Counted from the first letter of the stretch, positions 32,021-42,446 are shown. The stretch is 64,000 bases of DNA from Oegoconia quadripuncta (GCA_949316235.1 OX438743.1:20829771-20893770), one strand, 5' to 3'. Translations and numbers: made by a program. The notes: generated by a model from the sequence alone, not told the origin.

Positions 32021-32290
32021 GACGACCTGTTTGGTGTAGTAGTTAGCAACTCTGACCACTATACCAAAAGGTTGCGGGTTCGAATCCCGCTAGGGGCATA
32101 TGTTTGTGTGATGAATACGGACATGTGTACCCGAGTTATGGATGTTTTCATTTATAATAAGTATTTATTTACAAAAAAAATGTATTTATGTAGTATATCA
32201 ACCATCTGGTATCCACAACACAAGCTTGTAGTTGCTTAATGTGGAACTAGATCGCTGTGTGTATGTCTAAGGATTTATTTATTTATTTAT
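32021..32290 (+). mobile_element. tRNA-derived SINE, family B
   Basis: Head: GACCTGTTTGGTGTAGTAGT (A box) and AAGGTTGCGGGTTCGAATCC (B box). The body has AACCATCTGGTATCCACAAC, and the end is (ATTT)n. Further copies are at 34968, 39629, 40717, 52426 and 53257. Confidence 0.88.
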
Positions 32291-32800
32291 TTATTATATA
32301 TAGTATATGTCATACATGTCCCGACAGGACGAAAATCCCTAAATAAATTTATTGCCTCACGCAGTACTATTACAAAATATATTTTACTACAGTACAGTTA
32401 TAAAAGGTAGCTTAACCTAAGTATGTAGTAAGTTTTACTAAAATAGCAACCAAGTTAAAATATATAGATAGGAAGTATATAAGTAGAAAAAGCATGTGTG
32501 TACTTCTTATACTCATTCAGCTAACATTTTACTAAGAGTTGAAAATGTAGATCAATGCCAAGTGCCAAGAACTTTTTCCGACCGAAATACAATGTCTCCC
32601 TTTGATGTCTTTTCACAAGAGTTTTAAATAAATCACAGCAATGAAAACTACATTGTTGCACAATTATTAGGAAATGTAATAAATCCATGCGAGATTTAAA
32701 GATTTTCTTGTTACAACTTTCGGCATAAACTGTGTGTGCCAATTTGTTCATCATTAAATTTTTTAATTAAAACAAACTCCGCAATGAACTCCGTTTTTGA
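32290..32800. other. Unassigned AT-rich sequence
   Basis: The ORF at 32521-32754 (minus) has no recognisable content. Confidence 0.3.
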
Positions 32801-32802
32801 TC

Positions 32803-33430
32803 AATCGTTCTTCGTCAAACGTTTTCCGGGGAGGTGTAAATCGGTACACTAAACGGATTCTAAATAATCTCACCACGGTTACTACAAATGAAATGATCTG
32901 AGTTGTAATAAAATACAGTTCGACGTATTCTGCCATAGGAGGCGTGAAAATATTAATACATAAGCATTCAGATAAACGACAATGGAAAGTACCTAATCTA
33001 TAAATATAATGATCCGATGACTGCTAAATTGCAGAGCTTTGAACACCGTCGCAAAGTCGCCGGTCTCTCAGTTTTTTACAGGATGCATTTCGGGGAGTGT
33101 GCGTTGGAATTACATAATCTTGTTCCACCGTCACCCTTCCATCTTCGGACCATTAGGCGTGGGGAGGGATTCCACCCGTATATAGTTAATATACCGAACA
33201 TTCGCACTAAGAATTTCGATTCTTCATTCATCATCCGAACAGCCACGGCATGGAATTCTCTTCCGGCGTCAGTCTTTCCTGAATACTACAACCTTGGGAT
33301 CTTCAAGAGCTGAGTGAATAAGCATCGCGTGCTTCATCTTCGACCACATCGACCACGTCGACCAGACGGTGGCCAAATCGTTCTTCGGTGAAACGTTTTC
33401 CGGGGTGGTGTAATTCGCTACACTATTTTA
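32803..33430 (+). repeat. Direct repeat pair flanking a LINE fragment
   Basis: ATCGTTCTTCG-CAAACGTTTT-CCGGGG at 32803-32860 recurs at 33375-33430, 572 bases away and in the same orientation. A LINE C-terminal fragment lies between. The origin is unknown: it could be a duplicated LINE 3' UTR or the ends of another element. Confidence 0.55.
33010..33325 (+). pseudogene. LINE ORF2 C-terminus, FGEC family
   Basis: LQSFEHRRKVAGLSVFYRMH, FGECALELHNLVPPSPFHLR and WNSLPASVFPEYYNLGIFKS, then a TGA where the 23055 copy continues with RVNRHLL. A 5'-truncated relic. Confidence 0.75.
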
Positions 33431-33870
33431 AATCCAGATTATTTTGTCTCTTTTGTGTCTCATTTATGCAATCTAGACCCTACTTTAATTCTTGTTAATA
33501 AAATAATGAAAATAAAGCTAAATTTTTCGATTCGATTAAAGAACGAACGTCGATTAAAGTTTGTACGAAAACTGTTTACTATCGTTAACCCCTGACGTCA
33601 CATTAGTAACGAAATGGACCTTGTTGGTCCGTTTAGTCTGTCCCTCTTAAAGGGTGAACACGTGTTTACAAATATCAAACGAAAGGGTAACTTGTCGGCC
33701 CAAATACCAATTTGTTACACTAAATACTTTATTGGCCCTGAAGTGTAACAAAATGATGATGTAAGCAGAGAAGAATTGTAATAAGTTTTACATTAAAACA
33801 ACATAAGAACATGTACTAGGAACTCTTAGTTATACTTTATTAAAATATTTAATATTAACAATTAACATTA
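33430..33870. other. Unassigned
   Basis: No coding signal. GTTACACTAAA and GTGTAACAAAA near 33710-33760 hint at a small inverted repeat but are too short to call. Confidence 0.3.
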
Positions 33871-33874
33871 ACTT

Positions 33875-34212
33875 GTGCGGACGCTTTGGCACCGTCCCAT
33901 ATACAAGGAACTGCGCAAAGAGCTGGAACCGCGGCTGAACAAGCTCAAAGTAACAAGCGCCGTAAATATGCGTCAATCTCTATAAACCACGAGTTTGCGG
34001 CGCTTGCAGTGGAGACTTTGGGCGCGTGGTCTTCTGACATGAAACATTTTGTAAAGGATTCATCCGTTAGACTGGTCCATGCCTCTGGAGATGTGAGAGC
34101 TGGTACCTACTTTGCTCAGCAGCTGAGCTTATGCATTCAGCGGGGCAATAGCGCTAGCGTACTAGGTACTATGCCTCACGGAAGCGAGTTGGACGGCGTA
34201 TTTTTTCTATGA
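33875..34212 (+). pseudogene. LINE C-terminal endonuclease-like domain, open fragment
   Basis: ALAPSHIQGTAQRAGTAAEQ, NKRRKYASISINHEFAALAV, ETLGAWSSDMKHFV, GDVRAGTYFAQQLSLCIQRG and NSASVLGTMPHG, ending at a TGA. It is the same domain as 15040-15370 but with an unbroken frame. No polymerase is attached. Confidence 0.6.
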
Positions 34213-34354
34213 GATATAGGTATTTTAAATTGTGTTTTATAAATTTGTTGTTTCATGTACATACTTAATTTAAACTGTTATATAAAAGCCATTATACATA
34301 CATAAATTAACAATAAATAGATGAACATAATAATAATGTTTTTGCAATAAATAA

Positions 34355-34580
34355 TGAAAAAATAATGCAAAATTGTACAGAATGTGAGATTATAGAAGAC
34401 GTTTTCCATATCTTAATGGAGTGTGTCCGGAATGAAGCATGTAGAAGACAAATTAACATTACATATGGCCATCCACTTGAAGCTGTTGGGGGCTGTAATA
34501 TTGTATTGGCATTCCCTATATCCGAAATGGCCAGGGCAATATATAAATTAGTCAGAGTCGGTATAAATAATAGGGTGTAA
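34355..34580 (+). pseudogene. LINE C-terminus, EDVFHIL family
   Basis: CTECEIIEDVFHILMECVRN then EACRRQINITYG and FPISEMARAIYKLVRVG. It is the Cys-x-x-Cys...His...Cys tail shared with 31765 and 10600, and is followed by an A-rich stretch at 34645. Confidence 0.65.
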
Positions 34581-34599
34581 ATATTCACTGAGTCATTAC

Positions 34600-34965
34600 A
34601 GAGCGACATAGTCATTGAAATGACTAAGCTCTTTAAATAAGATTAAAAAAAAAAAAGAATAGTAAATAGAATTAATTATATTTCATATTAAGTTTAGAAT
34701 TTGCCGTGCCCTTACAGGGTTTCATGTATGGGCTATTGCTTTTTAAGACCTAATCTACACATGAAAGCATGAATAAATGAATATGAATTAATAAAACTAT
34801 GTACCTACGATTTTATAGAGGGTAAGAGCATCAAGATATGATCTTCTGCTCTTTAATGAAGGAATTTAATGTTTAACAGAGGTCAATTTATCGCTAACAA
34901 ACCAATAGCCAGTGCGATACTCCAGGCTTTTTTTATTTTTTTTTTCTAATTTGTCTATATAAATA
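34600..34965. other. Unassigned
   Basis: Poly-A at 34645 probably ends the LINE fragment. The remainder is unrecognised. Confidence 0.3.
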
Positions 34966-34967
34966 AT

Positions 34968-35322
34968 AAATAAATAAATATCTTTGCACATACACACAGC
35001 GCCATCTAGTTCCACACTAAGCAACTAGGCTTGCATTATGGATACCAGTTTTTTTTTTTTTTATATGAGCGAGCATGCGGGTCACCTGATGGAAAGCAAT
35101 CACTGCCGCCCATGGACACCCGCAACACCAAAAGGGTCACAGATGGTTGATAAACTACACAAATATATTTTTTTTATAAATAAATACATATTTAAATGTA
35201 AATCATCCACAACTCGGGAACACATGTCTGTATTCATCATACAAACATATGTCGGGATTCGAACCCGCGACCTTTTGGTATATAGCAGCAGAGTTTCTGA
35301 CCACTACACCAAACAGGTCGTC
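34968..35322 (-). mobile_element. SINE family B split by a LINE tail
   Basis: The SINE occupies 34968-35045 and 35147-35322. Between them (35046-35146) is a short VHGRR-family LINE 3' end with its poly-A at the left, inserted within the SINE's ATACCAGATGGTTGAT. B box on the minus strand: AGGTCGCGGGTTCGAATCCC. Confidence 0.8.
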
Positions 35323-35324
35323 AA

Positions 35325-35845
35325 GGTATATGAACAGCTTAACAGGGGTTCCAGACAACACTTCCAAATTCCAAATGACATGTACACAAAAGAATAAATA
35401 TTTCTGTAGTGTATCAATCAACGACTTTTCGCGATCTTCATTAGATCGTCTATATTCACCTCATTAGTTCCACCAATATGAAATAAAGAAAAAAAAACCA
35501 CCGAATTGAGAATCTCATCCGTGTTGAAGAATATTTAATGTGGAATTCGAAATTATAAAAAAAAATCAGACAAGCCGTAACAAATAATGATTGTTTACAT
35601 TCCGTCGGTCCGTGCCCGGAGCCCGGATGTGTATGGAAAGGGTTATTCCTAGAACCAACAAAAGTCTGATCCTTTCCGGTTTGCATTTTGGACTCGCCAT
35701 TGTACTTGTAATGAGATTTGGCAAATAGAGTGGTTACACGAGAAATGTTTAACATTCGATTTTTAAATAATTGTACTAACTAAAAAAATATATATTTATG
35801 TTGCAACAATTGCTGAACGGGCGATATAAGAACTGAATTATTGAA
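35325..35845. other. Unassigned
   Basis: A GC-richer patch at 35595-35640 has no recognised content. Confidence 0.3.
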
Positions 35846-35848
35846 ATA

Positions 35849-36015
35849 CTAGCTTTCCGCCAGCGACTTCGTCCGTTAGGAACATTTTATCAAAATCGGT
35901 TCAGCAAAAAAATTAGCTATATGTTAATCCACGTCCAAATTCATCACACAAACATTACCCGCAACCGTTGGTTTCGCTGACGGGATCACTAACCACTAAC
36001 TACACCAATCGGTGT
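35849..36015 (-). mobile_element. Helitron-like 3' end and SINE C fragment, minus
   Basis: ACTAGCTTTCCGCC (35848-35861) is the reversed GGCGGAAAGCTAGT end. From 35937 a truncated SINE C head follows (AACCGTTGGTTTCGCTGACG). Confidence 0.6.
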
Positions 36016-36159
36016 TTGTGTTTATAAATGTTTGTAAAAAAAAATAAAAAATTCATGAAGCATAAATAAAATACAACTTAATTTTTTTAAATTTATTACA
36101 TTATATATATTTTTTATATGAAAATTTAATTCTGTTGGGTTGGGTTGGGTAATGTTGGG

Positions 36160-36270
36160 TTTGCTGGAAGATATCTCTTTTAGGGATAAGCTCGCCTTTT
36201 GTATATCTTACTCTTAAGTATCACTGTAATTGTTTTCTGTGTATGCAATAAAGTGTTAAATAAATAAAAT
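36160..36270 (+). mobile_element. LINE 3' tail
   Basis: GATAAGCTCGCCTTTTGTAT and GTATGCAATAAAGTGTTAAA. Its reverse lies at about 45890-45970, and a similar end is at 60190-60241. It is preceded by three TTGGG repeats (36132-36148), which I take as simple sequence. Confidence 0.6.
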
Positions 36271-36634
36271 AAAGTGTTAATTTGGAACTGCCGTGCACCC
36301 TAATAAGGCCTTGATGATATTGCGTAACGACGAGTGCGCGTAACTAATTGTGTTTTGGTGGAACGCATCGGATATTTAATTTTGCAGGGCTCTTATAATG
36401 ACGAAGTTTATATGGGGTTTTTGGTTGTTATCTGCTTGTCCAAAATTCTCTATTTTGTAAAAACAGGATACGTTGTTCGACATGCAATTTTCTCCTGAGA
36501 GAAACAAGTAAGACAACGTTTTAAAATTACAAAAGGAAACTTTAAAATTATATACCTATGTATTTTCTATGTACCGTCTATGTACCTGCTGATATTTAAA
36601 GTTATTCACCTTTTACTTTGCACTATCCAACTAC

Positions 36635-37075
36635 TTATTATAAAGCTTCTTTAACTGAGGTTGTCTGGAAGAAATCGCTATCAGCGGTAAGACCGCCTTT
36701 GTACACTTCATCATCTATTTGTCATCATCATCATCATCAAAATTAAATTTCCATACACATCACCTGGATGAGTGGAAGTCTACCACTGTACGTTTCTCAA
36801 GAAACTTCTTACCACGTACGACCACCCTGTGGAACGGTATTCCCGAACGAGTATGACATTGGAACCTTCAAAAAACGAGCCTACACCTTCCTCCAAGGCC
36901 GGCAACGCATCTGTGACCCTTTTGGTGTTGCGGGTGTCCATGGGCGGCGGTGATTGCTTTCCATCGGGTGACCCGAATGCTCGTTTGCCGCCCTCTCAAA
37001 AAAAAAATCTATGTTAAATGTTCTTTGTATTAAATTTTTGTGTGCAATAAAGAATTTAATAATAATAATATTTTA
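36635..37075 (+). mobile_element. LINE 3' tail interrupted by a second LINE tail
   Basis: The outer tail (36635-36720, resuming 37008-37065) matches the uninterrupted 43345-43500 copy: CTATCCAACTACTTATTA, GCTATCAGCGGTAAGACCGC and TGTTAAATGTTCTTTG. Between ATCTAT (36712-36717) and ATCTAT (37007-37012) sits the VHGRR-family LINE 3' end, so ATCTAT is its likely target duplication. Confidence 0.75.
36768..36953 (+). pseudogene. LINE ORF2 C-terminus, VHGRR family
   Basis: [20 protein letters not shown] then [18 protein letters not shown] and stop. [13 protein letters not shown] is in a neighbouring frame just upstream, so one frameshift separates the two. The best-preserved sister is on the minus strand at 51206-51345. 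Confidence 0.75.
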
Positions 37076-37079
37076 CTTT

Positions 37080-37435
37080 TAGAGCCTGGTTACAAACCTG
37101 TTACTAAAAAGTGTTACTACTCGACTAAGGAATATCTTGACAAAAACTTATTTAATAATAATAATTATTAACATTGTATAATGTAACGTTGACATAACTA
37201 ACTATACTTGGTAAATATTGTAGTGAAGCTGTTTTTATACTACCCTCTGTGGACTTATACCGTAAATTAATTTATTATTGGTCACACTGAGTTTTTTTCC
37301 CCAAACAATTACAACTACAGACGATAGGAGGAATTGTTTCGAACCGCATGAAGGTAGCGCGCTTTGGTTACTGTTGTAACCGTGGACAGTAGACTGGTCT
37401 TTTTTTTCGGTTACAGGTGTAATCACGGACGTTTG
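37080..37435. other. Unassigned
   Basis: No supported feature. Confidence 0.3.
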
Positions 37436-37439
37436 AGTG

Positions 37440-37790
37440 GATAATTATACTTTGCAAATTAAATCCTCAATAATATTTGCACGCTTGTATCTGGCCATGG
37501 AGATTTTGTTGGCCTTGAATGCCATTGTGGGCAGTCAGTCATTGTCAAGCAAGGCAAGAGTAACGATCTACAATATGTGTTATGGAGGGAATGTTGGTTA
37601 TGGCAGAAGAATCATGAGAGTAGAATCAACGCAATAGAAATGCTTTCACATAGAAGGGTCGGTAAAGGTCGACCAAGAAGGACGTGAGTCAATCAAGTTA
37701 CTGACGTAATTACAGATGGTCAGGTGCGGTTAACCACTAACCTACGTGCATGTGTGAAGCATTTGATGGGAGTGGAAGAAGCAAAAGTAG
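37440..37790 (+). pseudogene. LINE RT C-terminal fragment (GSQSLSSKARV)
   Basis: LNAIVGSQSLSSKARVTIYN, ESRINAIEMLSHRRVGKGRP and CVKHLMGVEEAKVE lie in different frames. This resembles the post-RT region of a lepidopteran LINE family with KARV and ESRINAVEM blocks. It is badly decayed. Confidence 0.45.
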
Positions 37791-37924
37791 AATAGCATGT
37801 CAGGATCTTTGCAAATGGAAATCAATAGTATCTGCGTACCCCAACGGAAAACAGGCTTGAGCATAATGTATGTATGTAATTATGCCATCTAATGCATCCA
37901 AAATCAAATGCAAATAAATTACTA

Positions 37925-38739
37925 ATAGGTCCTTACCTATGAAATTGGCGTTTTGTATGAAGAATTTCATTAAGACTGTTTTCTCCATACAATCTACACA
38001 GCCTTGAACACCGACGGAAAGTCGCATGCCTTTCAATCTTCTATCGGATATATTTCGGAGAGTGTACTGAAGTACTGCATGAGTTGATCCCGCCATCCCC
38101 GTTCTTACATCGAAATTCAAGACGTACCGCAGGATATCACCCGCACTTAGTTGACGTGCCATTTATAAGGACCAAGCGTTTTAGGTCTTCGTTTCTCATG
38201 CGTACGGCTAAGGAGTGGAACGCATTGCCTCCGTCTGTGTTTCCAATCGCATATAACCCGCAGCTCTTTAAAGTCAGGTTAAATAGGCATCTTCTGGGAA
38301 AGCTCGTTCCATCGTAGACCTTATCTCGACATTAGTCCAGATTAAGGTCAAGAGCGATCCCATTCTAATTAAAAAAAAAAACAAACATTTTTGTTTTTTT
38401 TTTGGGAATGGCAAATCCAAATTTAGCTAAACTTTGTGTGCATTATCGGATAACATTAAGTTAAGTATAGGCAGCGTTAATTTTTAAAAGTAACCGCTTT
38501 ATGAAAGTTTAAGCGAATCTAAGAAATGATTATGGGAAGCACATGAAAAGAGCTCTGTTCAATTTTTTTTTGTTATGTGATTTAGCCCAGAAATTAAAAA
38601 ATATTTCATGTGAAACCTTGAAATATTATTCAATTTTCCAAATAAAAAACAAATTTGGATATAGCTTTAAAAATCACAGGAATTGGTACATATGATTAAC
38701 GAAGGAAAAAAAACTCCAATTTCATAGGTAAAGACCCAA
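37925..38739 (+). mobile_element. Mariner-type MITE carrying a LINE insertion
   Basis: The MITE ends are TAGGTCCTTACCTATGAAAT at the left and, reversed, TTGGGTCTTTACCTATGAAA at the right, flanked by TA. Removing 37993-38384 restores a sequence collinear with 48629-49051. The insert is duplicated at its edges by ACAA (37989-37992, 38381-38384). Confidence 0.88.
37993..38380 (+). pseudogene. LINE ORF2 C-terminus, FGEC family, nested
   Basis: SLEHRRKVACLSIFYRIYFG, then RTKRFRSSFLMRTAKEWNAL, PPSVFPIAYNPQLFKVRLNR and HLLGKLVPS before the stop, followed by a poly-A tail. It is more diverged from the 23055 copy than the 33010 copy is, so it is a subfamily. Confidence 0.8.
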
Positions 38740-39130
38740 TATTTCATTGCATTTCATTATGTTGACTAAAGGAGGCGGTTTACAAATGTGAACGGGTTTT
38801 GAATATTGCAATTCCCTTTGCCACCATATTTAATTTTAAATAGTTTAATCGGAATCAGTCAATTCGTATTCCATCATCATTTAACGCTATTAATAAGTCA
38901 CGATTACTTGCAGTCATCCAATTTCCGGTTCCAAACAGCCGGATGTGACGTCGACGCGGTCGCCACGCGGCCGGAACTCGGTTCGCAGTTCAATTTAGCT
39001 TAGTTTAATGGTCAGTAATTTTTTATTAATATTTCATTATTCAGTCTTAAGCGCTTCCATTTTTTAAATATCACGAGAACAATGCATGGTTTAGTGTTTT
39101 CAAACGGTACCTATCGGCCACCGACTGCCT
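38740..39130. other. CpG-dense patch in otherwise AT-rich DNA
   Basis: 38925-38995 holds about a dozen CpG dinucleotides in 70 bases, including TGACGTCGACGCGGTCGCC. It could be a short promoter or 5' exon of an unseen gene. No open frame or splice pair supports that. Confidence 0.3.
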
Positions 39131-39465
39131 TCTTTTTTTTTTATCCACAACGGGTTAGCACTTGACCTCAATCACACCTGATGTTAAGTGAAGATAAGGC
39201 CGAAGGTGCTAGTGTACTGACCCGGAAACCCCATCTTATTTGGGGGACTGGCTATCTTATCTCCGACAACCGGAACAAAACAATGTTATTAACATTGCTG
39301 TTTGGCGGCAGATTTAAATAAGATGGTGGTAACTAGTCAGGCGGACATTTAATATGCCCTCACCAACCAAACCGAGTACTAAAAATATGTACCCCGCTGG
39401 GGATCGAACCCGCGACCTCCGAAACGTAAACAAAATGTTGTTTATATTTAGCTACGGAGGCGGTT
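39131..39465 (-). mobile_element. tRNA-derived SINE, family A
   Basis: Complete minus-strand copy with the GGGTTCGATCCCCAGCGG B box and a poly-T left edge. Confidence 0.9.
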
Positions 39466-39628
39466 CTATTGAAAACAACGAGGAACCTTCTAAGTTTCGC
39501 CATGTTCGTTTGTTTGTCCGCGGTCTAGCTCAGAGGCCCTTAGTACTAGACTACTGTAATTTGGCATAGTATACATATGAGGGTAGTGGGGATGAAATTC
39601 TTTTTAATTTTGTATCTATATAAATGTA

Positions 39629-39912
39629 TGACGACCTGTTTGGTGTAGTGGTTAGCAACTCTGCCCACTATACCAAAAGGTTGCGGGTTCGAATCCCGCT
39701 AGGGGCATATTGTTTGTGTGATGAATACGTACATGTGTACCCGAGTTATGGATGTTTTCATTTATAATAAGTATTTGTTTACAAAAAAAAATAAAAAATT
39801 ATGTAGTATATCAACCCTCTGGTATCCACAACACAAGCCTATAGTTGCTTACTGTGGAACTAGATGGCGTTGTGTGTATGTCTAAGAATATTTATTATTA
39901 TTATTATTAATA
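39629..39912 (+). mobile_element. tRNA-derived SINE, family B
   Basis: Complete copy: CCTGTTTGGTGTAGTGGTTA, GGTTGCGGGTTCGAATCCCG, and a (TTA)n end. Confidence 0.88.
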
Positions 39913-40085
39913 TGTATATAAATGTATTTTCTAAGTGTCGCTAAATGGATCAAATAAAGTTTTCTTATTCTTATTCTTATCCCATCGTGTGGGATATCAT
40001 TGGATAGGTAGTTTAAAAATATTAGAGGTTACCGTGAACAGTCTATTGATTAAGGGTCCCTGACCCCAAGTGTCCCAAGGCTTTA
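39910..40085. other. LINE-like tail and unassigned spacer
   Basis: AATAAAGTTTTCTTATTCTT at about 39955 looks like the polyadenylated end of a LINE with a (TTCTTA)n tail. Confidence 0.4.
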
Positions 40086-40090
40086 ACCGT

Positions 40091-40545
40091 TTACGGTTGA
40101 TTTTGGATACGTGAAAAATTCTTCAGCCTGTAAACATCCCACTGCAGGGATATAAGCCTTCCCTCATATATGAGGGAGTATGGGCCATAGTCCACCATGC
40201 TGGACCAATGCGGGTCGAGGACTTCACATGGCTTAGAATTTTTATTTTTCAGGCATGCAGGATTCCTTACGATGTTTTCCTTCACCGTTTAAGAGCAGTC
40301 GGATAAATGCACATAAGTAAAGCCAGTCCCCTAAATGTGTTGGGGTTTCCGGGTCAGTACGCTTCCACCTTCGACCTCATATTCACTTAACATCAGGTGT
40401 GATTGAGGTCAAGTACCAACCTGTTGTGCATAAAAAAAAAAAAAAAAAAAATTAAAACTCATTGGTACATGGCCTGCCTGGGAATCGAACCCGGACTTCC
40501 CAAATTGGAAGACCGCGTCTTAACCGGCCACCGACGCAAGTTAAT
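40091..40545 (-). mobile_element. SINE family D split by a SINE A tail
   Basis: The body (40091-40320) and the tRNA-like head (40455-40545, minus: GTCCGGGTTCGATTCCCAGG) belong together. 40321-40453 is the 3' third of a plus-strand SINE A with an 18-base A-run. Confidence 0.75.
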
Positions 40546-40716
40546 GAGTAACAGTCGAAAAACATATAAAATGTACTTTCCGTTTCGAACAACAAAAAGC
40601 CTCCTAAGTCCGCATATTGTGACGGCCAAGAACGGAACCCTACCCTGTGCGTGGCCCGACATGCACTTGACCGGTTTAAGAGACTACTCGGTGATTATCC
40701 ACGTCATATTTTGTGT

Positions 40717-40970
40717 GACGACCTGTTTGGTGTAGTGGTTAGCAACTCTGGCCGCTATACTAAAAGATTGCGGGTTCGATCCCGCTAGGGGCATGTGTTT
40801 GTGTGATGAATACGGACATTTGTACTCGAGTTATGACTGTTGTCATTTATTTTATTTACAAAAAAAAAATGTATTTATGTAGTATATCAACCATCTGGTA
40901 TCCACAACACAAGCCTATAGTTGCTTAATGTAGAACTAGATGACGCTGTGTAAGGATATTTCTTTTTTTT
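40717..40970 (+). mobile_element. tRNA-derived SINE, family B
   Basis: A nearly complete copy, with a 1-base loss in the B box (GGGTTCGATCCCGC). Confidence 0.85.
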
Positions 40971-41429
40971 ATATTTTATTTTATGAGAATAAAAGTTTGT
41001 GATGTTATTTTTAATTACAACAAAATTACTGTTTACTATTCTATGGCCCCTATTCACACTTACACGGGGTATTCCGACATTACCTCTCCCCTGACCTACA
41101 TCGACAAATCAATATTTCAACAGAATACCTACTACTCAGGCTACTGCTACGATGTATCTAATTAATGTCACAGAATTAATATAGTACTGAAAGTTTGGAT
41201 ATTTGTTTGTCAATCACGAGGAAATGGATGAAAGAATTTGGATGAAATTTGGCATGTACAGACGGAGGAATCATCCTAAAAGTATCACATGGGCTAAAGT
41301 GTTACCTCCAAAAAATTTTACTTTTCTTATTTTCCTTACCTTTTTATTATTTTAATGAAGTGTTTACGGTTTATTTTCCTTTATAAAAAGAAAAAAAAAA
41401 TCCAAATAGAAAAAAATCGAATAAAAATT

Positions 41430-41520
41430 GTCTTAGCCGGATTCGAAAACCGTGTCTTTTCGAAAGACGTTACCTAAGCACTCGTGTCGCTTGCCACTAG
41501 ACCACGATATCAATTAGCAG
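41430..41520 (-). repeat. tRNA-like module (A and B boxes)
   Basis: On the minus strand ATCGTGGTCTAGTGGCAAGC fits an A box and GGTTTTCGAATCCGGC a mutated B box about 40 bases on. Without a cloverleaf check it is best taken as a SINE-like or tRNA-derived scrap rather than a tRNA gene. Confidence 0.45.
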
Positions 41521-41705
41521 AGCTGACGAAATTTTCTTACTCATTTATATGTGACATATTATTATGGATTTGGTTTGAGTGTTGATATTGTATGAATACT
41601 TTCTAATAGATGGTGCTAGAGTGCTTCGGTCCATACGGTCCATATAATACTTTTAGGGAGATCCGTCTGTACGTAGAAGTTTCCCTGGATGTTTTTTACA
41701 CCGAT

Positions 41706-41905
41706 AAAATTCATCAAAACTATAATAGAAGGAAGAATAGAAGGGAAAAGAAAAAGAGGAAGACCGAGAATAAGCTACATGCAGCAAATAAAAGAGAAGT
41801 TGAACGTCGTGTCGTATCAGGAGGTCAAGAGGAAGGCGGAGAGCAGAGAGATATGGAAAAATCTCCACCGACAAGAGCATGGCTCTTAAATCAGATGATG
41901 ATGAA
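41706..41905 (+). mobile_element. RTE LINE 3' tail, 5' truncated, near-identical copy
   Basis: It encodes the last 59 residues (FIKTIIEGRIEG to LHRQEHGS) exactly as in the 155-3550 element and ends GATGATGATGAAA. I see no base difference over about 200 bases, so the two copies are recent relatives. Confidence 0.9.
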
Positions 41906-42115
41906 AGTGAGAAGATCCCGCGGGATAAAAAAATTAAACATATCCGCGATACAGTGATTCCACGCAGCAGGCGAAGCCGTAGGCGGAAAGCTAAGATTAC
42001 GATTTCGGTAAAATAATACAAAAATCAATCACAAAACAAATACTCATAGACACTGTCGCTTTATCACCGACCAATCAGCGTTGACCATCACGTAAACTCG
42101 TCTTACGCTGTCTTA

Positions 42116-42446
42116 GGCCCGTATTAATAAACCATTCTCAAGATTGAGAACAGTCTTGTGACTGTCCTCAAGTAAACGTGTTGATTAATAAACCTAACTA
42201 GAGACCTGAAACGCGCGTGCTTACTCAAACAGTACTCACTTGAGAGTTTCACGTATTAATAAACGGAACTTAAGACTATCATTCATTCGCCGCTGAGGAG
42301 ATACTTGATAAGTGATCTCAGCTGAGTATAGACCTCAAGAATGGTATAAATTAGCACGGAGCTTGAGATAGCGTCAACTGCTTAAGAAGCATCTTGGTTG
42401 ATACAACCTCAAGACTTGTGTTGAGTATGGTTTATTATTACGGGCC
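42116..42446. mobile_element. Harbinger-like MITE
   Basis: 331 bp with inverted ends GGCCCGTATTAATAAACCAT and, reversed, GGCCCGTAATAATAAACCAT, flanked by TTA on both sides (42113-42115 and 42447-42449). A TTA (TWA) duplication and a GGSCC start are typical of PIF/Harbinger. No ORF is present. Internally (C/G)TATTAATAAAC-like motifs recur three times. Confidence 0.78.

Larger units (their letters stand above)
41195..41994 (+). mobile_element. Helitron-like element with RTE tail inserted
   Basis: It starts near TGGATATTTGTTTGTCAATC and ends GGCGGAAAGCTAA (a CTRR-compatible end). A near-identical 3' tail of the RTE LINE (41706-41905) lies between CACCGATAAAA and GTGAGAAGATCCCGCGG. Joined, these match the 20.9 kb copy (CCGATAAAGTGAGTAGTTCC). 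A tRNA-like module sits at 41430-41520 on the minus strand. Confidence 0.65.

Noticed and set aside
32021..32110. A tRNA gene, because of clear A and B boxes (similarly in all SINE heads).
   Set aside because: The acceptor-stem halves do not close at the right place, and the same head is followed by the same long body in several copies, which is the hallmark of a SINE.
35249..35467. ORF beginning MSGFEPATFW.
   Set aside because: A typical spurious frame through the B-box region of SINE B.
36132..36160. Run of TTGGG units.
   Set aside because: Too short and imperfect to be telomeric or a satellite; simple sequence beside a LINE tail.
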